This document shows positions 16,870 to 24,673 of a DNA stretch of 64,000 nucleotides, piece by piece. The notes below the pieces were generated by a model, which was not told where the DNA came from, ran no database searches, and saw nothing but the letters and a program-made list of their open reading frames with translations. Source of the stretch: Bacteroidia bacterium. GTDB taxonomy: Bacteria; Bacteroidota; Bacteroidia; B-17B0; Aurantibacillaceae. How positions within the stretch are numbered: the stretch's first letter is position 1; each line of letters opens with the position of its first letter. Made by a program: the position numbers and the translations under genes. The stretch is taken from the NCBI GenBank assembly GCA_014378485.1, contig JACMNO010000082.1, forward strand, positions 1-64,000, written 5' to 3'.

Positions 16870-17477
16870 ACCCGACGGAAAATCTTACAACCAAAGCAGT
16901 TTATGACTATAAGCTTATTCAGCGTGCCTTGCATAAAGGTGACCAAAAAGCTTATGCGGAATTACTGCACCGTTACCGGGAATCTGTTTACTTTACGATG
17001 CTTCGCATGTGTAATAACAAAGACGATGCTGATGACCTTACTATTGAAGCTTTTGGGCGGGCTTTTAAAAGGCTTGAACAATATACACCGACTTATGCTT
17101 TCAGTACCTGGCTGTTTAAAATAGCTTCTAATAACGCGATTGATTTTTTAAGGAATAAAAAAAAGAACACCGCATTATCATTAGATACTAAACTGGAAAA
17201 TGATGAAGGCCAGGAGTTCTCAAAAAATATTATTTCTCCAACCCTTGATCCCGAAGAACATATCATTAAAAAACAGAAGGTGGAAATGCTGCGCGAGGTA
17301 GTTGAAAAACTAAAGCCACGTTATAAAGAGTTAGTGAAGATGCGTTATTACGAAGAATTAAGTTATGATGAAATTGCAATAAAGCTTGAACTACCTGTTG
17401 GTACGGTGAAAGCGCAATTGTTCAGGGCACGGGAATTTTTGCATAATATCCTTAAGAATCAGGAAAGTAAAATGTAG
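16857..17477 (+). CDS. ECF-type RNA polymerase sigma factor
   Basis: A 206-residue sigma-70 family factor with regions 2 and 4 only. Region 2 covers about residues 20-95: HKGDQKAYAELLHRYRESVY, DADDLTIEAFGRAFKRL and the core-binding/-10 helices FSTWLFKIASNNAIDFLR. A charged linker with NKKKNTALSLDTKLEND follows, and region 4 has LKPRYKELVKMRYYEELSYD and the HTH LPVGTVKAQLFRAREFL. No anti-sigma factor gene follows; instead the start codon lies inside the 3' end of the glycosyltransferase (13-base overlap), implying coupled expression. Such ECF factors are common in Bacteroidota and often control envelope functions, but the target here is unknown. Confidence 0.92.
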   Translation: MEELDPTENLTTKAVYDYKLIQRALHKGDQKAYAELLHRYRESVYFTMLRMCNNKDDADDLTIEAFGRAFKRLEQYTPTYAFSTWLFKIASNNAIDFLRNKKKNTALSLDTKLENDEGQEFSKNIISPTLDPEEHIIKKQKVEMLREVVEKLKPRYKELVKMRYYEELSYDEIAIKLELPVGTVKAQLFRAREFLHNILKNQESKM

Positions 17478-17493
17478 TTTTTTTGCATCGATC

Positions 17494-17558
17494 TGTCATC
17501 CTGAGCGGAGTCGAAGGCAGGTAGATGTAAAAGGTTCTCGACTCCGCTCGAACTGACA
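17494..17558. repeat. Palindromic interspersed element (CATCCTGAGCGGAGTCGAAG type)
   Basis: The left arm (17494-17516) begins TGTCATCCTGAGCGGAGTCG and the right arm (17537-17558) is CTCGACTCCGCTCGAACTGACA; they pair as a long imperfect stem. It lies between the sigma factor and rsmG. The left arm is repeated without mismatch over at least 23 bases, in inverted orientation, at 63960-63985 inside the thiC reading frame. GC content is visibly higher than in the flanking DNA. Confidence 0.85.
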
Positions 17559-17578
17559 TTAAAATTTTATTTTTTTTC

Positions 17579-18205
17579 GTGAAACCCGATATCATCCTAA
17601 AATATTTCCCTGACATTACCACTAAACAGAAACAGCAATTTGAACAATTGTATGATTTGTTTATGCATTGGAATGCTCAGATCAATGTCATCTCCAGAAA
17701 AGATAGCGATTTGCTATACGAGCGCCATGTCCTGCACTCATTGGGTATCGCCAAAGTTATGGCATTTAAACCGGGTACAAAAATTTTAGATGTTGGATGT
17801 GGCGGCGGATTTCCTGGTATTCCTTTAGCGATTCTTTTTCCTGAATCTAGATTTCACCTCGTGGATTCTATCGGAAAAAAAATAAAAGTGGTGAATGAAG
17901 TAGCGGCGGGCATAGGCTTAACAAATCTTTTTGCGGAACATGAACGTGCCGAAAAAATAAATGATAAATTTCATTTTATTGTAAGCCGCGCTGTGACAGC
18001 CTTCCCGGATTTTTATAACTGGATCAGTAAAAAAATATTGAAAGATAATTTCAATGATCTTCCAAACGGCATCCTGTATCTTAAAGGAGGCGACCTTCGC
18101 GAAGAATTTGGTCATCACTATGACAAAGCTGTTTTTTATGATTTGAAAAACTATTTTGAAGAAGAGTTTTTTGATACGAAGAAAGTGGTTTATTATAAAT
18201 TGTAG
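17579..18205 (+). CDS. rsmG: 16S rRNA (guanine527-N7)-methyltransferase RsmG
   Basis: RsmG methylates N7 of G527 in the 530 loop of 16S rRNA; its loss gives low-level streptomycin resistance in other bacteria. The 208-residue protein has the N-terminal helical part with MHWNAQINVISRKD and the signature YERHVLHSLGIAK, motif I KILDVGCGGGFPGIPLAIL, the acidic ribose-binding end FHLVDSIGKK, and the catalytic-loop segment IVSRAVTAFPDF. The start is a GTG directly after a T-rich run; the following KPDIILKYFPDIT is the typical family N-terminus, which supports it. A palindromic repeat precedes the gene. Confidence 0.96.
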   Translation: MKPDIILKYFPDITTKQKQQFEQLYDLFMHWNAQINVISRKDSDLLYERHVLHSLGIAKVMAFKPGTKILDVGCGGGFPGIPLAILFPESRFHLVDSIGKKIKVVNEVAAGIGLTNLFAEHERAEKINDKFHFIVSRAVTAFPDFYNWISKKILKDNFNDLPNGILYLKGGDLREEFGHHYDKAVFYDLKNYFEEEFFDTKKVVYYKL

Positions 18206-18287
18206 AACACTAAAACCACAGTGGCAAATAGTTCGTTTATGTTTGCTGGCATTCCTTTTTTATCTCTGTAACTATATGTTTGAAAAT

Positions 18288-18320
18288 GAAAAAGCCTCAA
18301 CGTTAATTCGCTAAGGCTTT
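18288..18320 (-). terminator. Terminator for the transaldolase gene
   Basis: AAAGCCT pairs with AGGCTTT across 16 bases; on the minus strand the stem is followed by a T run (AGGCTTTTTC). It lies 19 bases beyond the stop of the fsa gene. Confidence 0.6.
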
Positions 18321-18338
18321 CCATTTATGAAAAAATAA

Positions 18339-18986
18339 TTATTTTTTAGCATCTGCTAAAAACTGCGCCAACCCTTTATCCGTTAAAGGATGATTCAATA
18401 AAGCAATAATCGCGCTTAAGGGAGCAGTAATCACATCAGCTGCTAATTTAGCACATTGAACAATGTGTAATGGATGACGGATAGAAGCAGCTAAAATTTC
18501 TGTTTCGTAACCGTAATTATCATAGATCGTTCTGATATCATCAATAAGGTCCATACCATCCTGGCTGATATCATCTAAACGGCCAACAAACGGAGAAACA
18601 TAAGAGGCACCGGCTTTAGCCGCTAATAAGGCTTGTCCCGCAGAGAATACCAATGTGCAATTGGTTTTAATGCCTTTGTCGCTGAAATATTTAATGGCTT
18701 TTAAACCTTCTCTGATCATTGGGATCTTTACAACGATGCGTGGATGAAGATCGGCTAACATTTCTCCTTCACGAACCATGCCGTCAAAATCAGTAGCAAT
18801 TACTTCTGCACTTACATCGCCTGTTGTGATATTGCAGATATCTACATAATGTTTCATAATATTATCCTGCCCTTTAATGCCTTCTTTAGCCATTAATGAT
18901 GGGTTTGTTGTTACGCCGTCTAAAACGCCTAGGTCTTGTGCTTCTTTAATTTGCGCTAAATTCGCTGTATCAATAAAAAATTTCAT
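18339..18986 (-). CDS. fsa: Transaldolase / fructose-6-phosphate aldolase family protein
   Basis: A 215-residue class I aldolase of the short transaldolase (FSA/TalC) group. It begins [20 protein letters not shown], has the GVTTNPSL motif at about residues 25-33, the Schiff-base lysine in VVKIPM (about residue 86), [19 protein letters not shown], and the phosphate-binding [21 protein letters not shown] is typical. Short enzymes of this type act either as transaldolases in the pentose phosphate pathway or as fructose-6-phosphate aldolases, and these two cannot be separated safely by eye. It is cytoplasmic and diverges from the sirtuin gene. Confidence 0.92.
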   Translation of the reverse strand: MKFFIDTANLAQIKEAQDLGVLDGVTTNPSLMAKEGIKGQDNIMKHYVDICNITTGDVSAEVIATDFDGMVREGEMLADLHPRIVVKIPMIREGLKAIKYFSDKGIKTNCTLVFSAGQALLAAKAGASYVSPFVGRLDDISQDGMDLIDDIRTIYDNYGYETEILAASIRHPLHIVQCAKLAADVITAPLSAIIALLNHPLTDKGLAQFLADAKK

Positions 18987-19076
18987 AGTGGTTGTTTTTT
19001 TTGTAAATTTAGGATAAGCTAAAAGATAATTTACACTTGTTTGTAGATTGTTTAAAGTTTATTTTAACATCAAATA

Positions 19077-19772
19077 ATGCATAAAAAGAAAATAGTAGTG
19101 TTTAGTGGTGCCGGAATGAGCGCTGAGAGTGGGATTAAGACTTTCAGAGATAGTGGCGGGCTATGGGAAGAATATAAGATTGAAGATGTTGCCACTTTCG
19201 ACGCATGGACGAGAAACCAAGAACTTGTATTGGATTTTTATAACCAGCGCCGTAAACAAGTGATGGATGCAAAACCTAACGAAGCCCATGTATTAGTAGC
19301 CGAATTACAAAATTTTTTTGATGTACAGGTGATCACACAAAATATTGATGATTTGCATGAACGTGCCGGAAGTAAAAATGTTTTGCATTTGCATGGAGAA
19401 ATTATGAAGGGACGGAGTACGTTAAAGAAAGAGTTGGTTTTTCCATTAAAACATTGGGAAATAAAAACTGGAGATGTGTGTGAAGCTGGTTCTCAGATCA
19501 GGCCACATATAGTTTGGTTTGGGGAAGCAGTTCCTGAAATGGATAAAGCCACAGCGTTAGCAGAGGAAGCTGATGTATTTGTAACTATTGGAACTTCTCT
19601 GAATGTGTACCCTGCGGCTAATTTAATTCACGTGGTTAAAAGCAATATCCCAAAATACCTGATTGACCCGGGTGATTTTAACCTGGACTATATCAAAAAC
19701 CTGAAAGTCATTAAAGCTACGGCAGTAGAAGGCATGAAAGTGTTGATGAAAGCATTAAAAGACCAGGAGTAA
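19077..19772 (+). CDS. cobB: Sir2-type NAD-dependent protein deacylase, zinc-less
   Basis: A 231-residue sirtuin that would remove acyl groups from protein lysines with NAD+. The NAD-binding blocks are FSGAGMSAESGIKTFRDSGGLW, TQNIDDLHERAG and the catalytic histidine in LHLHGEI, then VWFGEAVP and TIGTSLNVYPAA. The Tyr and Arg of FYNQRR match the class III pattern that favours succinyl or malonyl groups (Tyr102/Arg105 in human SIRT5). The protein has a single cysteine, so the four-cysteine zinc ribbon is replaced by a short segment without metal ligands. It is followed after 30 bases by the DUF2130 gene. Confidence 0.93.
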   Translation: MHKKKIVVFSGAGMSAESGIKTFRDSGGLWEEYKIEDVATFDAWTRNQELVLDFYNQRRKQVMDAKPNEAHVLVAELQNFFDVQVITQNIDDLHERAGSKNVLHLHGEIMKGRSTLKKELVFPLKHWEIKTGDVCEAGSQIRPHIVWFGEAVPEMDKATALAEEADVFVTIGTSLNVYPAANLIHVVKSNIPKYLIDPGDFNLDYIKNLKVIKATAVEGMKVLMKALKDQE

Positions 19773-19802
19773 AATTCATTAATCGTATTATTAAATTATT
19801 CA

Positions 19803-21062
19803 ATGAGTAACCCATCAAACATTGTATGTCCAAACTGTAAACATGAATTTCCAATTGGAAATGCATTGACGCAACAAATTGAAACAGACATCAGAAATAA
19901 ATATTTAAAAGTTTATAACGATGATAAACAAAAGCTGGAGCACGAGCGTGCTCAGGTAAATAAATTAATGGAACAGGCAAAAACAGATGCCGAGAACCAG
20001 GAAAAAATCATAGCTGAAAAAGTGAAGTTGCAAAAAGTTGTACTGGAGCAGGAAGCCATTAAAAAGGCCGCATCCGAAATGCAGCTTCAAATGGAAATGC
20101 TGAACAAAGAACTGACAGAAAAAGAGAAAAAGTTAAAAGACAGCCAGGAGAAAGAGTTAAAATATTTATTAAAGGAAAAAGAATTAATAGACAAGGAAGC
20201 ACATTTTGAATTAACCCTTCAGCAAAAGCTTCAGGCCGAGAGAGAATTACTTTCTGAGCAAATCAAAAAGCAGGAACTGGAAAAAAATTCTATTAAAGAA
20301 AAAGATCATCAGTTGCAGTTAATGGAATTAAAAAAACAACTGGAAGACCAGAAAAAACTAACGGAGGAAATGGTGCGGAAGCAAGGACAGGGTTCCATGC
20401 AAATGCAGGGCGAAGTGCAGGAGTTGGTGCTGGAAGAATTATTACGAGGTATGTTTCCATTTGATTCGATTGATGGAGTAGGGAAGGGTGTAAAAGGTGC
20501 AGACGCTATTCATACTATTCGTAATCCATTAGGACAGGTGTGTGGGAAAATTATTTATGAAAGTAAGAACACCAAAGCATTTGGTGGCGACTGGATCGAT
20601 AAATTAAAACATGATATGCGCTCTACGCAAGCAGATATTGCCGTTATTGTAACAGAGACGATGCCTAAGGAAATGGAACGTTTCGGTATGAAAGATGGTG
20701 TGTGGGTATGCAGCTTCACAGAGATAAAATCTTTATCGTTTGTTTTGCGCGATACATTAATAAAGATCTTTGCGGCACAATCGAGCCAGGAAAATAAAGG
20801 TGATAAAATGAGTATGTTGTATTCATACTTAACAGGTACTGAATTCAGGCAGCAAATTGAAGCCATCGTGGAAGGCTTTACTGAATTGCAATATGGTATC
20901 CAACGTGAAAAAAATGCCATGCAAAAGATTTGGAAAGAGCGTGAAAAACAATTAGAAAAAGTACTACTCAATACAACTAACTTTTATGGCTCGGTAAAAG
21001 GTATAGCCGGCAATGCTATTGGAGATATTAAATTGCTGGAGTTAGGTGAGGATAAAGAATAG
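19803..21062 (+). CDS. DUF2130 protein with N-terminal zinc-knuckle motif and long coiled coil
   Basis: A 419-residue protein. It opens with a short CxxC motif, NIVCPNCKHEFPI, followed at about residues 30-200 by a highly charged Glu/Lys/Gln-rich region that should form a long coiled coil. The C-terminal half is the DUF2130 domain: GEVQELVLEELLRGMFPFD, GKIIYESKNTKAFGGDWIDK and the ADIAVIVTETMPKEM strand. Within it, the arrangement of acidic residues, YESK and the following strand recalls restriction-endonuclease-like folds, so DNA cleavage is conceivable but not established. It is cytoplasmic. It may be cotranscribed with the sirtuin gene 30 bases upstream. Confidence 0.88.
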   Translation: MSNPSNIVCPNCKHEFPIGNALTQQIETDIRNKYLKVYNDDKQKLEHERAQVNKLMEQAKTDAENQEKIIAEKVKLQKVVLEQEAIKKAASEMQLQMEMLNKELTEKEKKLKDSQEKELKYLLKEKELIDKEAHFELTLQQKLQAERELLSEQIKKQELEKNSIKEKDHQLQLMELKKQLEDQKKLTEEMVRKQGQGSMQMQGEVQELVLEELLRGMFPFDSIDGVGKGVKGADAIHTIRNPLGQVCGKIIYESKNTKAFGGDWIDKLKHDMRSTQADIAVIVTETMPKEMERFGMKDGVWVCSFTEIKSLSFVLRDTLIKIFAAQSSQENKGDKMSMLYSYLTGTEFRQQIEAIVEGFTELQYGIQREKNAMQKIWKEREKQLEKVLLNTTNFYGSVKGIAGNAIGDIKLLELGEDKE

Positions 21063-21148
21063 GAGTGCGTTTCCTAGTGCCACAAACGGTTCAGTATTTT
21101 TTTTCTCAAGAACTCTTTTGCCCCTTTTTTTCAATTATAAAAATTTAA

Positions 21149-21655
21149 TCAAACAAGTTCCATTTGATAAAGGTCTAAACCCTTCGCCCAGTGGTCTTGT
21201 TCAAAGTAAACAGTTTTGAAGCCGTATTTTTCAAAAAACAGGAAAGTATATTGAGTAGTTCCTAATGCAATTTTGAGGCCTGGATGTATTTTTTTGGCTT
21301 GTTGAATCCGGAACAATAACAGTGCTTTTCCTAAACCTTCTTTGTGATATTTATAATCAATCATTCCCCATGTCATGATAACATGAGGTTCATTGGTATA
21401 TTTTGTTGGCTGATTTAGGTCAATGCCACCGCAACCTACGATCAATCCATCTTTTAAAACAACGGAGTAGTTTTTAAGGAACACATCTTTTTCCAGGAAC
21501 GCATTGAATAAAGGAAGTTCTTCTAAAGCAAAATACAAAGGCATATTGCTTTTAAAAATATCAATCAGCCTGCTATTGTATTCCGGCAGATATGGCTTAA
21601 TGGTTATCAATGACTTTTGGAACTTTAAAGTAATCCGAATCTTTTTTAGGAGCAT
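21149..21655 (-). CDS. GNAT-family N-acetyltransferase
   Basis: A GNAT-fold protein; the acetyl-CoA-binding region is in YHKEGLGKALLLFRIQQAKK, preceded by IVGCGGIDL and followed by the C-terminal strand FFEKYGFKTVYFEQDHW. Substrate unknown. The longest frame (168 residues) starts at an ATG inside gatC, overlapping it by 59 bases, but its first 15 residues are an out-of-frame reading of conserved gatC codons. A TTG at 21610, overlapping gatC by 14 bases and giving a family-like start (ITIKPYLPEYNSRL), is at least as plausible. It is the third gene of the plsC-gatC-GNAT operon. Confidence 0.8.
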   Translation of the reverse strand: MLLKKIRITLKFQKSLITIKPYLPEYNSRLIDIFKSNMPLYFALEELPLFNAFLEKDVFLKNYSVVLKDGLIVGCGGIDLNQPTKYTNEPHVIMTWGMIDYKYHKEGLGKALLLFRIQQAKKIHPGLKIALGTTQYTFLFFEKYGFKTVYFEQDHWAKGLDLYQMELV

Positions 21656-21896
21656 TCTTTAATGCTTCTTTTTGATTCAATGTATCTTTTGGTTCATCTT
21701 CGCGCATGACGTTAATTTCATCTGTCATGTAAATCAGTGGTTCAACACCATCGGTATCCATTTCGTTTAGCTTATCCACAAAGGCCAGCATACGATTCAT
21801 GTCGTTCAGGATCTCAGCTTTACCTTCTTCTGTAAATTCCAGACGTGCAAGGTGCGCCACTTCCTCAACAGTTTTGATATCAATTTTTTGTGCCAT
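21597..21896 (-). CDS. gatC: Asp-tRNA(Asn)/Glu-tRNA(Gln) amidotransferase subunit C
   Basis: GatC is the small subunit of the GatCAB complex that converts Glu-tRNA(Gln) or Asp-tRNA(Asn) to the amidated forms; it stabilises GatA and sits between subunits. The 99-residue length and the pattern VEEVAHLARLEFTEEGK, then MNRMLAFVDKLNEMDTDGVEP and the C-terminal REDEP and proximal APKKDSDYFKVPKVI, are typical. The start overlaps the end of plsC by 17 bases and the end overlaps the GNAT gene. gatA and gatB are not in this window, which is usual in Bacteroidota. Confidence 0.95.
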   Translation of the reverse strand: MAQKIDIKTVEEVAHLARLEFTEEGKAEILNDMNRMLAFVDKLNEMDTDGVEPLIYMTDEINVMREDEPKDTLNQKEALKNAPKKDSDYFKVPKVIDNH

Positions 21897-22632
21897 TGTA
21901 TTCGTTTAATGTATCGTTGATTAATTTAAAAACCCTTTCACGCAAATCTACTAAATTATCTTCAGTCATACCCTTGGTTTCAATAGGCTCAAGAACCACT
22001 GTTTTAGCGATGCCAAAGCATCCGTGACTTTTAAAAAAGCCGCCGTTCTGCAACAATTTCCAGTTATTCAAATTTACAACCGGAACAATGGGCACCTGTT
22101 TTTCGATGGCTAGTTTAAAAGCGCCATTTTTAAAGGGCTTTAACACTCCAAAACTGGATATAGTTCCTTCCGGGAAAATAACCATACTGCGTCCCTTATC
22201 AATCTCTTCACCTGCACGCGTTAATGCTTTATGAGGATCTATCCTGCTTTTGCGATTTACAGGAATATCCATGCCTTTAAAAAAGGTTTTAAATAAAGGT
22301 GCTTTCATCAACTCTGCTTTTCCTAAATAAATGGCAAGGTGATCGATATAAAAAGTACTCAACACTATATCCAGATAAGAAGTATGGTTGCCCACAAACA
22401 CACAGGGCTGGGGCATTTTTTTTGATTTTGATTTGTAAATGATCACAGGGATGACCCCTGATAAATAGGCAATACAACCCGACCATAACCGCTTTACCTT
22501 AAAAGCGGCATCCAGACGCTGTGTTTTTATTGTAAAAAAAAATAACGGGTAAAGAATGATCAGCGTTAAAACAAATTCAAAGAAAAACCAGGTTTTCCAG
22601 ATTGGAGCGAATATAAATTTAATCGTTTTCAC
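21880..22632 (-). CDS. plsC: 1-acyl-sn-glycerol-3-phosphate acyltransferase
   Basis: PlsC acylates lysophosphatidic acid at position 2 to give phosphatidic acid on the inner face of the cytoplasmic membrane. The 250-residue protein has two N-terminal hydrophobic segments, the catalytic NHTSYLD (HX4D), the glycerol-phosphate-binding FPEGTISSFG, an intermediate VNRKSRIDPHKA block and the PIVPVVNLNNW block. The start is GTG at 22632. It heads a three-gene operon with gatC (17-base overlap) and the acetyltransferase. The assignment to PlsC rather than to a related lipid acyltransferase rests on the motif spacing. Confidence 0.9.
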   Translation of the reverse strand: MKTIKFIFAPIWKTWFFFEFVLTLIILYPLFFFTIKTQRLDAAFKVKRLWSGCIAYLSGVIPVIIYKSKSKKMPQPCVFVGNHTSYLDIVLSTFYIDHLAIYLGKAELMKAPLFKTFFKGMDIPVNRKSRIDPHKALTRAGEEIDKGRSMVIFPEGTISSFGVLKPFKNGAFKLAIEKQVPIVPVVNLNNWKLLQNGGFFKSHGCFGIAKTVVLEPIETKGMTEDNLVDLRERVFKLINDTLNEYNGTKN

Positions 22633-22766
22633 GTGCCAAAGATACGAATTTTAGAAATAATAAAAATCATAATATTTGCTATCGGTATAATTAAAACATG
22701 CTTTATTTGAGAGGAAACAATAGCATAAAATAAAATAAGAAATGCATAAATATCAGAGAATAAAAA

Positions 22767-23438
22767 ATGTTACTTTTATACATCAAACAGATTCAATTGC
22801 AGCAGCAAATTATCATACAAGTAAACAATGCAGGAAAAAAATTCGGAAGGGAATGGATCTTCCGTAATGTGAATCTGGAAATTACTCATGGCGAAAAAAT
22901 TGTAATATTGGGTTTAAACGGTTCCGGAAAATCGACCTTACTGCAGGCTATGACAGGTTACCTCGCATTAAATGAAGGCGGCGTCTCATATACAAACCGC
23001 CAGCAAAAAACAGAAGATGAAAATCAGTACAAACTAATCAGTCTGGCTTCTCCTTACCTAGAACTGGTAGAAGACTTTACCTTGCAGGAACAAATAGAGC
23101 ATGCTTGCATTTACAAGCCGTTCTTAAAAACATTAAACATTGCGCAAATCATTGAATTATCAGGGCTTTCAGCACATAAAAATAAATATATTAAATTATT
23201 TTCAAGTGGCATGAAACAGCGCTTAAAACTAACGCTGGCAATTTTAGCAGATACTCCTGTTTTATTTCTGGACGAACCTACGACCAATTTAGACGCAACA
23301 GTCATTGATTGGTACAAAGAAATGATCACAAAATATGCAATGCATAAAACCATTGTTGTGTGCTCTAACTCTTTGAAAGATGAATATGCTTTTTGCGATA
23401 GAATAATTACTATGGAAAATTTAAAAATAAATAAATGA
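22767..23438 (+). CDS. ABC transporter ATP-binding protein
   Basis: A 223-residue stand-alone ABC ATPase. Walker A is LGLNGSGKSTLLQ, the signature region reads LFSSGMKQRLKLTLAIL, Walker B is PVLFLDEPTTNLD, and the switch region IVVCSNS follows; here the usual switch histidine appears replaced by Asn/Ser, which is also seen in CcmA-like members. The short length and the FSSGM(K)QR signature match exporters of the CcmA/ABC-2 type. No permease gene is adjacent, so its partner must be encoded elsewhere. The first ten residues may not be translated, since a TTG at 22797 is an alternative start. Its end overlaps the SixA-like gene by four bases (ATGA). Confidence 0.85.
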   Translation: MLLLYIKQIQLQQQIIIQVNNAGKKFGREWIFRNVNLEITHGEKIVILGLNGSGKSTLLQAMTGYLALNEGGVSYTNRQQKTEDENQYKLISLASPYLELVEDFTLQEQIEHACIYKPFLKTLNIAQIIELSGLSAHKNKYIKLFSSGMKQRLKLTLAILADTPVLFLDEPTTNLDATVIDWYKEMITKYAMHKTIVVCSNSLKDEYAFCDRIITMENLKINK

Positions 23439-23908
23439 AAAAATTATATTTAATTCGCCATGCAAAGTCCGATCGTATAAACACGGCATTAGAAGACGTT
23501 GAACGACACCTGAATGAAAGAGGTTATGCCGACGCTAATTTTATGAGTAAAAAATTCGCCGCTAAGGCCGATCTGATCATTAGTAGCCAGGCTATCCGTG
23601 CGCTGACAACAGCCTTGATCTTTGCGCGAAATTTAGATTATAATGCCAACAAAGTTGTTATTAAAGAAGAGCTTTACGATTGTTGTGTGAAGGATTATTT
23701 TTCAGTGATCCATTCGATTGATAATTCATTCGAATCCGTATTGTTATTTGCCCATAATCCAACGATTAGTGAATTTGCAGAATCACTTGTAAAAACACTG
23801 CCAATGGAAATGCCTACTTGCGCCATTGCCGGAATCAGTTTTAATACAGACGATTGGAATAAAGTGAAATCAGGAGAATTGTTTATGTTTGATTATCCTA
23901 AGAAGTAA
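23435..23908 (+). CDS. SixA-like histidine phosphatase
   Basis: A 157-residue member of the short histidine phosphatase (RHG) branch typified by SixA, which in E. coli dephosphorylates phosphohistidine on signalling proteins. The catalytic RHAKS is at residues 8-12, LNERGYADANFM and the second phosphate-binding Arg in SSQAIRALTTA follow, and the second catalytic histidine is in LLFAHNPTISEF. It is cytoplasmic and has only the catalytic core. The start codon overlaps the ABC ATPase stop, indicating coupled translation. Its target is unknown; no phosphotransfer protein is encoded next to it. Confidence 0.87.
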   Translation: MKKLYLIRHAKSDRINTALEDVERHLNERGYADANFMSKKFAAKADLIISSQAIRALTTALIFARNLDYNANKVVIKEELYDCCVKDYFSVIHSIDNSFESVLLFAHNPTISEFAESLVKTLPMEMPTCAIAGISFNTDDWNKVKSGELFMFDYPKK

Positions 23909-23959
23909 AAGCGCTCCATTTTTTATTTCTATGGATTTTGATTAAATTTAAGGAAGCAA

Positions 23960-24148
23960 ATGAAATATCATAAACCTACTATAACTATCCATTCGAATTT
24001 CAATGAAGCTGCAGAAGCTCAGGAAAAACATATTGCACAGCAAAATCCTGTAGATAGAATTAAAGAAACCGTTCAACTCATTTTAAGAGTATATTCCATT
24101 TCTCCAAAAAAAACAAATACAAATTTGATTTACATTGATAGAGAATGA
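23960..24148 (+). CDS. Small protein paired with nucleotidyltransferase
   Basis: A 62-residue hydrophilic protein without signal peptide or membrane segment. A central helix-prone stretch (FNEAAEAQEKHIAQQNPVDR) is followed by a basic part. The stop codon overlaps the ATG of the following nucleotidyltransferase (ATGA at 24145-24148). Small first genes of about this size with a predicted helix recur in front of such nucleotidyltransferases in Bacteroidota, which supports it being real despite its length. Whether it is an antitoxin, an adaptor or a substrate of the partner is not known. Confidence 0.6.
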   Translation: MKYHKPTITIHSNFNEAAEAQEKHIAQQNPVDRIKETVQLILRVYSISPKKTNTNLIYIDRE

Positions 24149-24621
24149 ACATTTTCATTGAAAATCATCAATTACTCTTAAAATCTCTTATAAAACATGA
24201 GGTGAATTTTTTGTTGGTTGGTGGTTATGCTGTTATTTATTACGGTTACAAACGTACAACCGGAGATATGGATTTATGGATTGAACCATCCAATGAAAAT
24301 AAACTAAAATTAATTAAAGTATTGAAAGAGTTTGAGTTTGATGATAAAGGCATAGAATACATTAATCAACTTGACTTCACAAAACACCTTGCTTTTCATT
24401 TTTGGGAAGAACCTGAAAGAGTAGATTGCTTAACCAGAATCAGTGTAGTAAACTTTAAGGAAGCTTTTGAACAAAAAGTAGTTGCAGATATTGAAGGTAT
24501 AAATGTCCCTATCATCCAATATAAGCACCTTATAATATCAAAGCTAAGCTCTGACAGGATAAAAGATAAAGCAGACGTTGATGAATTACAAAAAGTTAAC
24601 CGTCATAAACCAAACGAATAA
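24145..24621 (+). CDS. Nucleotidyltransferase-fold protein (MNT/AbiEii-like)
   Basis: A 158-residue protein with the polymerase-beta nucleotidyltransferase pattern. The helix-turn signature is LLVGGYAVIYYGYKRTTGD, immediately followed by the two metal-binding aspartates in GDMDLWIEPS; a third conserved carboxylate is probably in the ERVDCLT strand. The end has the ISKLSSDRIKDKADVDELQ segment seen in AbiEii/DUF6036-like relatives. Such proteins transfer nucleotides to RNA or protein and many belong to toxin-antitoxin pairs. Here it overlaps the upstream 62-residue gene by four bases. The pair has no other defence gene nearby. Confidence 0.78.
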   Translation: MNIFIENHQLLLKSLIKHEVNFLLVGGYAVIYYGYKRTTGDMDLWIEPSNENKLKLIKVLKEFEFDDKGIEYINQLDFTKHLAFHFWEEPERVDCLTRISVVNFKEAFEQKVVADIEGINVPIIQYKHLIISKLSSDRIKDKADVDELQKVNRHKPNE

Positions 24622-24673
24622 GTTAAAAAAAGAGTCCTATTATTTTTATTAAAAATCTTTTTGATTAACTAAA

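Noticed and set aside
20555-20971. A 138-codon ORF opposite the DUF2130 gene
   Set aside because: It is fully contained in a conserved gene on the other strand and has no recognisable features.
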